This document shows, in pieces, positions 14,750 to 20,621 of a stretch of DNA of 22,357 nt. Positions within the stretch are counted from its first letter, which is position 1; every line of letters starts with the position of its first letter. Source of the stretch: JACRGC01 sp035288785 (GTDB taxonomy: Archaea > Micrarchaeota > Micrarchaeia > Norongarragalinales > SBBD01); contig DATDZF010000077.1 of the NCBI GenBank assembly GCA_035288785.1, positions 1 to 22,357 of the forward strand, given 5' to 3'. The notes under the pieces were generated by a model, which worked only from the letters and a program-made list of their open reading frames with translations, did no database searches and was not told the origin of the DNA. Both the position numbers and the translations under genes were made by a program.

Positions 14750-14836
14750 TTACCTAAGGCAAGCGCATTTAGGCATCGGGAAGAAATCCCTCCAAAGGGA
14801 AGGGGTCATTTCCCTGAATCGTAAGCGGTTGGGAAC

Positions 14837-16729
14837 ATGCTGACATTGGAGAAAATGAAAAAAGTGCGGGTGATAGCGCCGCGCGACGACGCTAGGAAGG
14901 CGGTGCAGGCGCTGTATGATTTCGGGGCGATCCAGGTGCAGGAATGCAAGATCGCCGACCTTGATGCGCCGCTGCCCGATTTCCAGGAAATCTCCGAGAT
15001 GCTGATCCGGCTGCGGGCGGAAGAAAGGCTCCTGAACCTCAAAGGCGCTGCCTCATCAAGTGAGCTCGAATTGTCTGAAATGAGGGAAAGGTTCCTTGAA
15101 CTTGGGTTCCCAGCCTTGGATGAAAAAAGGGAGCGTTTGCAGGAGCTTGAGAACACGCTTGGCAGCCTTAAGGAGGAGAAGGGTTTGCTTCTGCCCTTCA
15201 GGAACCTGAATGTCGATATTTCACTGGTCAAATCGCAGCGGCTGAACCTGGTTTATTTCGAGCCAAGGCCCGGAGCGGAAATGAAAATTGAAAGCGCGCT
15301 TAGGAAGATTGGCCATGAGCTGCTCGTGGTGGAGGATGGCAAGCGCAGGTTTTGGCTGCTTGCTTATGATGCCAGGCAGCAGGAAAAGGTGCAGCCCGTT
15401 GTTGCGAGGAATGCCGCCACAATCCTTGAAATCCCAAAAATAAGAGGCAATTTCGGTTCCGAGCTTAAACGGCTGGAAACCGAAATAACTGCAACCAATT
15501 CCCAGATCCTCGAGATCACGGATTGGATCGGGGAATACAAGGGCAGGAACGGGGGCCAAATTTTAGGCCTGCTCGAATCCCTCAAGGTCGCCTCCCTAAA
15601 ATCCGAGCTTACGTTCAAATTCGGGAAAACTGCCTATTTTTCAGTAGTGGAGGGCTGGATCCAGGCAAAGGATTTTGATTCATTCAGCTACAGGATTTCG
15701 GGGATGGATAGCGCGCTCATCGAAAGCGTTGCCACGGAGGAAATCCCGCCCTCAAAGCTCAAAAATCCCAAATTGATCAGGCCGTTCCAGTTCCTTATCG
15801 AATTCTTCTCATTGCCGAAAAGCTACGAGATCGACCCAACGCTCTTCATCGCAATCACATACCCCATATTCTTTGGGATGATCATGGGGGACATCGGCTA
15901 TGGGATGCTTTCCCTTTTCATCGCACTTGCAATCAAGCTCAAATCGAAGAGCGAAGCGCTTCAAAAGCTTGGGGGAATGCTTGCCCTCTCGGCCCTGTCA
16001 TCAATCTTCTTTGGCCTAATATTCGCGGAGTTCTTCGGGCTCGAGCACATCTTCGGGATCGAAATGCACCCGCTCATCCACAGGGCAAATGACGTAACAG
16101 AACTCATGAACATCGCCATCCTCATAGGGGTCGTGCACCTGGCGCTCGGGTACATCATAAGCATCGCCACCAATGCAATCCATGGGCATAGCAAGCATGC
16201 GATTGCCAGATTCGGCTGGCTTTTGATCGAGATATCGATGATCGCAGCGGTTGTGGGAAGCGTGGAAATCTCCCTTCTCGAGATCTTTGCTCCCCTTGCC
16301 CTAATTTACCCAATGCCATTTTCGGCATTTGGCATCCTGCTTGGCATGTTCCTTATCGCATACCTCGAAAGCCCGACCCACCTGATGGAATTGCCCTCCC
16401 TGCTTGCAAACATCCTCTCCTACCTAAGGATTGCAGCACTTGGCCTATCCGGCGTGATAATTGCGATGATAATCAACCAATTGCCGGTCGATTTCGACGG
16501 GTTCTTCGCGATGCTGACCTTGCAAAGGCCATTCGACATTGGCGCTGCGCTTTCGTTCGTGTTTTTCGCCTCCATATTTGTGCTGGGCCACATCGGCGCC
16601 CTTGTGATTGCCATCGTGGAATCGGGAATCCAGAGCCTTAGGCTTCATTACGTGGAGTTCTTCAGCAAGTTTTATGAGGGCGGCGGGCTGCCCTTTACCC
16701 CGCTTCGGGACAGGGAGAACAAAAAATAG
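14837..16729 (+). CDS. atpI: A-type ATP synthase subunit I (a-subunit)
   Basis: Subunit I forms the ion half-channels beside the c-ring. The 630-residue protein has a cytoplasmic N-terminal half (to about 320) with coiled-coil segments and a C-terminal half with about seven or eight membrane spans beginning at T-L-F-I-A-I-T-Y-P-I-F-F-G-M-I-M-G-D-I-G-Y-G. The conserved channel arginines are seen in I-L-S-Y-L-R-I-A-A-L-G (R531) and in S-L-R-L-H-Y-V-E-F-F-S-K-F-Y-E-G-G-G (R602), both family signatures. Length is normal for archaeal I (about 620-680). The start at 14837 follows GGTTGGG. A separate TATA box lies between this gene and atpK. Confidence 0.96.
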   Translation: MLTLEKMKKVRVIAPRDDARKAVQALYDFGAIQVQECKIADLDAPLPDFQEISEMLIRLRAEERLLNLKGAASSSELELSEMRERFLELGFPALDEKRERLQELENTLGSLKEEKGLLLPFRNLNVDISLVKSQRLNLVYFEPRPGAEMKIESALRKIGHELLVVEDGKRRFWLLAYDARQQEKVQPVVARNAATILEIPKIRGNFGSELKRLETEITATNSQILEITDWIGEYKGRNGGQILGLLESLKVASLKSELTFKFGKTAYFSVVEGWIQAKDFDSFSYRISGMDSALIESVATEEIPPSKLKNPKLIRPFQFLIEFFSLPKSYEIDPTLFIAITYPIFFGMIMGDIGYGMLSLFIALAIKLKSKSEALQKLGGMLALSALSSIFFGLIFAEFFGLEHIFGIEMHPLIHRANDVTELMNIAILIGVVHLALGYIISIATNAIHGHSKHAIARFGWLLIEISMIAAVVGSVEISLLEIFAPLALIYPMPFSAFGILLGMFLIAYLESPTHLMELPSLLANILSYLRIAALGLSGVIIAMIINQLPVDFDGFFAMLTLQRPFDIGAALSFVFFASIFVLGHIGALVIAIVESGIQSLRLHYVEFFSKFYEGGGLPFTPLRDRENKK

Positions 16730-16780
16730 GAAATTATGGCGCTTTAAATAAGCAATAATACGGGGTTCTTGGGTTGGTCA

Positions 16781-16788
16781 TTTAAATA
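16781..16788 (+). promoter_or_regulatory. Internal promoter upstream of atpK
   Basis: CATTTAAATATTG predicts a transcript start near 16811, with a 44-base leader ending in GAGGTGG (16844-16850), four bases from the ATG. Another TATA-like CTTTAAATA lies at 16742-16750. An internal promoter would fit the need for many more c-subunits than I-subunits. Confidence 0.5.
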
Positions 16789-16854
16789 TTGTGCATCAAA
16801 AGGATAGTCTGAATTCCTCTTTACGCTTCTTCTCTTGAAGAGCGAGGTGGTTGA

Positions 16855-17079
16855 ATGGTAGAACTTGGCAGTGGAATGGTCGCAATAGGAGCGGCAATAG
16901 CGATCGGGGCCAGCGCACTTGGAACGGCCATGGCGCAAAAATCAATCGGAGCCGCAGGCATAGGGCTCATGGCGGAAAAGGATGGGCAGTTCAATAACGT
17001 CCTCATCTTCCTGGCATTGCCAGAGACCATAGTCATCCTTGGATTCGTCGTAGCGTTCCTTATGCTTAACAAGGTCTAA
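16855..17079 (+). CDS. atpK: A-type ATP synthase subunit K (proteolipid c)
   Basis: Subunit K forms the rotating membrane ring. The 74 residues fold as a two-helix hairpin. Helix 1 is Gly/Ala-rich (V-A-I-G-A-A-I-A-I-G-A-S-A-L-G-T), with the polar loop A-E-K-D-G-Q-F-N-N between. Helix 2 contains L-P-E-T-I-V, with Glu57 as the ion-binding carboxylate. Gln28 in helix 1 may be a second ligand. The motif reads P-E-T-I rather than the P-E-T-Q I associate with many archaeal rings, so H+ or Na+ use cannot be told from this. The gene has a strong GAGGTGG site and its own likely promoter, and is 10 bp from atpE. Confidence 0.95.
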   Translation: MVELGSGMVAIGAAIAIGASALGTAMAQKSIGAAGIGLMAEKDGQFNNVLIFLALPETIVILGFVVAFLMLNKV

Positions 17080-17089
17080 AGGTGCTTAA

Positions 17090-17656
17090 ATGAGCCTGGA
17101 TGGCCTCAAGCAGGAGCTTAAGCGGAAGACCGCAATTGAAGTTGCGCGGATTGAAAACGAAGGCAAAGCGGAAGCTAGACGCATAAGGGAGGATGCCCGC
17201 AAGGATGCGGAAAAGCGGGAGAAAATAGCCGAAAAGGAGGCCGACGAATTCGTAGAGCGCGAGAAGATGCGGATCCCAGCCGCAAGGCTCAAGGCGAGGC
17301 GGATCATCCAGGACGCAAAGTACGGGATGGTAGAGCGGGCGCTTGCAGAGCTGGGGGAGATCCTGGAGAAAAAAACAGCAAACAAGCGCGAATACGAAAA
17401 AATGCTCGGCGGGCTGATCGAGCAGGGGATAAGGGAGATCGGCTCAAAAGATCCGGTAATCATGGTAAGGAAGCAGGACGCAGCGTTCGGGAAAAAATTT
17501 GGAAAGGTTATGGAAATCGAATGCATGGGCGGGGCCATCATCGCCTCGGAGGATGGAAGGATGCGCATCAACAACACTTTTGAGGCGCTCATGGAAAAGG
17601 GGAAGGAAGGGCTGGAGCAGCAGGCATTCGAGCTCATGTTCGGGAAGTCAAAATAA
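17090..17656 (+). CDS. atpE: A-type ATP synthase subunit E
   Basis: Subunit E joins H in the peripheral stalk and binds the catalytic head through its C-terminal domain. The 188 residues comprise a long charged N-terminal helix (about 1-95, rich in Glu/Lys/Arg/Ala, e.g. E-A-R-R-I-R-E-D-A-R-K-D-A-E-K) and a C-terminal mixed domain (~110-188). The latter contains the family's C-M-G-G-A-I-I-A-S-E-D-G-R-M-R-I-N-N-T-F-E block. Normal length. GGTG lies a few bases before the start, and the atpE stop overlaps the start of a possible 29-codon ORF (TAATG). Confidence 0.95.
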   Translation: MSLDGLKQELKRKTAIEVARIENEGKAEARRIREDARKDAEKREKIAEKEADEFVEREKMRIPAARLKARRIIQDAKYGMVERALAELGEILEKKTANKREYEKMLGGLIEQGIREIGSKDPVIMVRKQDAAFGKKFGKVMEIECMGGAIIASEDGRMRINNTFEALMEKGKEGLEQQAFELMFGKSK

Positions 17657-17745
17657 TGAGTAAAGGCAAAGGAAAGCGTTTACGTACGGAAATTGGGGTC
17701 AACGATGTTTTCCCCCAACAGCTCATTCCCAGATTAGTTCATTAA
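17656..17745 (+). CDS. Possible 29-codon ORF filling the atpE-atpC gap
   Basis: The atpE stop and an ATG overlap as TAATG. This opens 29 codons (beginning MSKGKGKRLR, ending RLVH) that stop 12 bases before the atpC ATG. The overlap type allows reinitiation. The peptide has a basic N-terminus and no known family. It may be a coupling ORF, a decayed gene or chance; a 29-codon open frame is not rare by itself. Confidence 0.2.
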   Translation: MSKGKGKRLRTEIGVNDVFPQQLIPRLVH

Positions 17746-17757
17746 CAGGTAATCAGC

Positions 17758-18777
17758 ATGTCTCTTGAGTTCGAATATTCCACCACAAGGGCAAGGGGAA
17801 TGCGCAGCAAACTGCTTAGCGAAACGCGCCTGCGCCAGCTGCTCGAGGTTAAGAGCATCCCCGAGATCATCGAGCTCCTCGAGGAGACCGATTACAGGGA
17901 AGATTTTGTGGTGCAGTCGGCAAAACACAGCGGCATGGAATTGATGATGCGCGCGCTGCATGAGAATTTCAAGCATTCGCTGCAAAAGCTTATCCGGATC
18001 AACCCCGAGGAAGGGAAAAAAGCGCTCAAGCTGCTTTTGCAGGAATATGAGATACAGAACATCAACACGATCATATCGGCAAAGGCCGGCGAAATCCCGC
18101 TTTCGGAGATGGATTTGATGGTGATTGAGCCGCAGCAGCAAAAATTCATGGAAAAATTGCAATCCGCTAAAAACGTGGCCGAAATCCTCAAAAATCTCAG
18201 GAAAACCGAATACGGGCGGGCAGTCAAAGCAGCAGGAAGCGAATTCGAAAAGACACAGGACTTCAGGTTCCTCACGCGCGCCCTGAATACACACTATTAT
18301 ACGAAATTGTCAAGGCTTAAGCCGAACCGGGATGACCTGCTTTGGAAATTGATCGAGCTGCGGAACGGAGTGAGGCACCTTATGGTCATACTCAGGGTGA
18401 AGAGGGCAAACCCGGGTGCGGATTCCCTCGAATACCTGCCATCAAGAGAGGACCGTTTTTTCCGGGAGCTCAACAAGATGAATGATTTCCAGAAAATATT
18501 GCAGAGAGTATCGCAGAAATATCCCCACTTGGCAGTTGCGATTGAGGAAAGTCTGAAGCGGAATTCCCTCATTCCCATAGAGATTGCCCTCGAGAAGAAA
18601 TTCATCGAAGAAGTGATGAAATTGCTCAAGTTTGCCGTGCTCGATTTCGCTGCGATCCTAGGGTACCTTTACCTGAAGGAGCTAGAAGTTGCGGCGATAA
18701 GGAAGATCGCGTACGCGAAACAGTATGGGTTCACTGATGAACTGAAGGGAATGATATTCAGCTTCAATGCGGGTTGA
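17758..18777 (+). CDS. atpC: A-type ATP synthase subunit C
   Basis: Subunit C is the funnel-shaped helical protein (V-type d) that links the central stalk to the c-ring. The 339 residues are nearly all helix, with the family start F-E-Y-S-T-T-R-A-R-G-M-R-S-K-L-L. The A-L-K-L-L-L-Q-E-Y-E-I-Q-N-I-N-T-I-I-S-A-K segment and the closing L-G-Y-L-Y-L-K-E-L-E-V-A-A-I-R-K-I-A-Y-A-K block match archaeal C subunits. Length matches the usual 340-390. The gene begins after a short gap holding a possible small ORF and a TTGGGG/CCCCAA inverted repeat, and ends five bases before the atpF start codon. Confidence 0.95.
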   Translation: MSLEFEYSTTRARGMRSKLLSETRLRQLLEVKSIPEIIELLEETDYREDFVVQSAKHSGMELMMRALHENFKHSLQKLIRINPEEGKKALKLLLQEYEIQNINTIISAKAGEIPLSEMDLMVIEPQQQKFMEKLQSAKNVAEILKNLRKTEYGRAVKAAGSEFEKTQDFRFLTRALNTHYYTKLSRLKPNRDDLLWKLIELRNGVRHLMVILRVKRANPGADSLEYLPSREDRFFRELNKMNDFQKILQRVSQKYPHLAVAIEESLKRNSLIPIEIALEKKFIEEVMKLLKFAVLDFAAILGYLYLKELEVAAIRKIAYAKQYGFTDELKGMIFSFNAG

Positions 18778-18782
18778 TTATT

Positions 18783-19094
18783 ATGGACAAGATTCTGGTT
18801 TTGGGGGACCGCGACTTGGTCACAGGCTTCAAATTAGTGGGGGTAAGGGAGGGGGTTATTTGCTCCCAGGAGAATGCAGACGCAAAGCTTAGCGAATTGC
18901 TGCAAAGGAGCGATGCGGGCATAATCATATTCCAGGACGAATTCTACGGGAGCCTCACCCATAAGACGAAGAAACTGATCGAAACAGTCCCAAAGCCGGT
19001 TGTTGTGAACGTCGGAGTGAAGGCCGCCAGCAGCACGGAGAACTTGCAGGCGATGATCAAGCGGGCGATAGGTATTTCGCTGGATAAGCTTTGA
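18783..19094 (+). CDS. atpF: A-type ATP synthase subunit F
   Basis: Subunit F is part of the central rotor stalk with D. The 103-residue protein has a Rossmann-like layout: M-D-K-I-L-V-L-G-D-R-D-L-V-T-G-F-K-L-V-G, then A-G-I-I-I-F-Q-D-E-F at the second strand, then P-V-V-V-N-V-G-V-K. It ends with an alpha-helix that includes A-I-K-based basic residues before the C-terminus. I use the ATG at 18783; a TTG at 18774 would overlap atpC. Unusually, no A, B or D subunit gene follows; instead an inverted repeat (GCAAAG at 19099-19104, CTTTGC at 19133-19138) and an unrelated regulator gene come next. Confidence 0.94.
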   Translation: MDKILVLGDRDLVTGFKLVGVREGVICSQENADAKLSELLQRSDAGIIIFQDEFYGSLTHKTKKLIETVPKPVVVNVGVKAASSTENLQAMIKRAIGISLDKL

Positions 19095-19160
19095 GGGGGC
19101 AAAGACGCATAATCGCTGCCCGTGGGCTTTCACTTTGCGGTTAACAAAAAATACCTCTAA

Positions 19161-19168
19161 TTTAAATA
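19161..19168 (+). promoter_or_regulatory. TATA box of the membrane-bound regulator
   Basis: TAATTTAAATATG is centred 25-26 bp before the ATG at 19190, implying a leaderless mRNA. It places the transcript start after an alternative ATG at 19181 and so decides the start. Confidence 0.6.
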
Positions 19169-19189
19169 TGCGAAAAAAATATGTTTAAC

Positions 19190-20242
19190 ATGCGCAAACT
19201 GCAAATCGCGTTCCTGATTTTATTCTCAATGCTGGTTGGCGGGGGGCATGCAGCGGATTCCCCCCCGATGCTGCCGGAAGGGAGCTACAACCTCCAGATG
19301 GAGGTATTCGATTCGGAATCATCAAATCCCCTAAGCGCCCATGTGATCAGCCTCCTCTTTTCCGGGGAAGGCGGGGATTTGCGCAGCGTCCAGCTCATAT
19401 CCGAATCAGGGCGGATAAAGAATGCGCTCGAAGCAGGCAGCTGGAAACTGATTGCCAGCATCGATTTGCCGGCTACGCATGGAAACGACTACTTCGGGAT
19501 GGCACAAATCCAGCTAGCCAAGGATGCGAACCTGACGCTTTTCATGATGCCCGTTGGCAGCGTATCGGGGCTTGTGCTCTTCGAGAACCGCACGGTTTCA
19601 GATGCAGCGCTTTTGGTCAGATGCCCGTCGGGATTCTACGACATGGGCAAATTCTATGAGAACGTGAAAAGCGACCGGTCGGGCTCGTTTGCCATGAACA
19701 GCCTCCCTGCAAAAAACTGCGAGCTGTTTGCGTATTCGAACGGCAGGTCCGGAAGCGTCAAAATAAATCTGCAGCGGGGGGAGTTCCGCAGCATCCAAAT
19801 CAGCCTTAGCAATAAGGCGCAGGTAGAGGAGAGGTATGAGACCGTAATACTGCTTATTGCTGCTTTCTTCTTGGTAGCCATCGTGGTTTACAAAATTTGG
19901 CTCAGGCAAAAAGGCCAGGGGAAAAAGCAAATAAGGAGCACCCGGATTCGGAAAGCCATAAGTGCAAAGCTGCCTTCTGCAAAATCCGCCGAAACCAAGG
20001 TGAAGGTCACCCAAAAAATGGGTGCGATCATGGGCACCCTTAATGGAAACGAGCGGCGCATCCTCGAATTCATCATCAAGCAGGATGGCAGGACGCGCCA
20101 GAACAGGATTTATTACGCCCTCCTCATCCCAAAGGTGACGCTTTCACGCGCCATCTTTTCACTTGAGAGCAAGAACATCATCAAATCACACCGGATCGGA
20201 AAGGTAAAGGAAATCGAACTAACGGAATGGTTTTTGGATTGA
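19190..20242 (+). CDS. Membrane-anchored winged-helix regulator with extracellular sensor domain
   Basis: The 350-residue protein has a signal peptide (residues 1-22, ending G-G-G-H-A-A). An extracellular beta-rich domain (~28-205) follows, in which V-G-S-V-S-G-L-V-L-F and S-D-R-S-G-S-F-A-M-N-S-L-P-A resemble carboxypeptidase-regulatory-like or other Ig-type modules. One membrane span (~216-237) and a basic linker lead to a C-terminal winged-helix domain (~280-348: N-G-N-E-R-R-I-L-E-F-I-I ... I-P-K-V-T-L-S-R-A-I-F-S-L-E-S-K-N-I-I). It may sense the cell surface and regulate transcription directly; that role is inferred from the layout. Such one-component membrane regulators are known in archaea. 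It follows the ATP synthase genes but has its own promoter. Confidence 0.8.
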   Translation: MRKLQIAFLILFSMLVGGGHAADSPPMLPEGSYNLQMEVFDSESSNPLSAHVISLLFSGEGGDLRSVQLISESGRIKNALEAGSWKLIASIDLPATHGNDYFGMAQIQLAKDANLTLFMMPVGSVSGLVLFENRTVSDAALLVRCPSGFYDMGKFYENVKSDRSGSFAMNSLPAKNCELFAYSNGRSGSVKINLQRGEFRSIQISLSNKAQVEERYETVILLIAAFFLVAIVVYKIWLRQKGQGKKQIRSTRIRKAISAKLPSAKSAETKVKVTQKMGAIMGTLNGNERRILEFIIKQDGRTRQNRIYYALLIPKVTLSRAIFSLESKNIIKSHRIGKVKEIELTEWFLD

Positions 20243-20393
20243 ATGATTGGCTGGAAGCTCAATTCTTAGGCTGGCAATTAATTAACACGAAATAAGGCGA
20301 ATTCAGCCGTATTTTTTGAAAATAAGGCATAATAGGGCTGCTTTCCCAAAATAATAATATTAATATACCACAGATAACGAAAGTAAAGTGAAT

Positions 20394-20419
20394 GGAACGA
20401 TATCCCACCATATCGTTCC
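20394..20419. repeat. Perfect 10-bp inverted repeat
   Basis: GGAACGATAT (20394-20403) and ATATCGTTCC (20410-20419) are exact reverse complements around CCCACC. It may be a binding site for a dimeric regulator or an RNA hairpin. Confidence 0.6.
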
Positions 20420-20456
20420 GCCCAAAATATATATATTGAAATTTTCGTAAGAGTAG

Positions 20457-20529
20457 TCCGCAGGCTCGTAAGCAGCCCGTTAGCCAAACAAATATCGGTT
20501 TGGCGGATTGGAAAATACACGCATGCGGA
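20457..20529. ncRNA. Candidate structured RNA
   Basis: A 73-base GC-richer island inside AT-rich DNA can fold into a three-way junction. TCCGCA (20457-20462) pairs with TGCGGA (20524-20529) as a closing stem. GGCT/AGCC (20463-20466, 20474-20477) encloses a seven-base loop. GCCAAAC/GTTTGGC (20483-20489, 20498-20504) encloses an eight-base loop. A TATA-like ATATATAT lies 25-30 bp upstream on the plus strand. It is not a tRNA. The strand and transcription are unproven, and the short stems could arise by chance. Confidence 0.25.
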
Positions 20530-20556
20530 AAAAAATATAAAAAAATATTTCAAAAT

Positions 20557-20578
20557 AAAAATATTGGAAAATATTTTT
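20557..20578. repeat. 9-bp AT hairpin with GGAA loop
   Basis: AAAAATATT (20557-20565) and AATATTTTT (20570-20578) are exact complements around GGAA, a GNRA-type tetraloop if transcribed. On the plus strand it ends in five T and could end a short upstream transcript. Confidence 0.45.
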
Positions 20579-20589
20579 CATAAAAAAAA

Positions 20590-20600
20590 CAATTTATTTT
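20590..20600 (+). promoter_or_regulatory. TATA box of the CARDB surface protein gene
   Basis: CAATTTATTTT is centred about 26 bp before the ATG at 20622. A GGTG site (20612-20615) also lies six bases from the ATG, so either a leaderless start or a short SD leader is possible. Confidence 0.5.
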
Positions 20601-20621
20601 AATGCAGTTTGGGTGAAGCCA

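Larger units (their letters stand above)
20243..20621. other. AT-rich intergenic region with multiple inverted repeats
   Basis: There is no convincing gene in these 379 bases. The region holds a repeated AAATAAGGC (20290-20298 and 20320-20328), a perfect 10-bp inverted repeat (20394-20419), a GC-richer island that can fold (20457-20529), a 9-bp AT hairpin with a GGAA loop (20557-20578), and the promoter of the next gene. Confidence 0.6.

Noticed and set aside
20457..20529. tRNA gene (the length of 73 bases and the stem closure invite the idea)
   Set aside because: There is no T-arm TTC motif, no five-base anticodon stem with a seven-base loop in the right place, and the third arm has an eight-base loop.
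20278..20553. A 91-codon minus-strand frame in the AT-rich gap
   Set aside because: It is Phe/Tyr/Ile-rich from AT composition, has no domain and crosses several inverted repeats. No neighbouring gene supports it.
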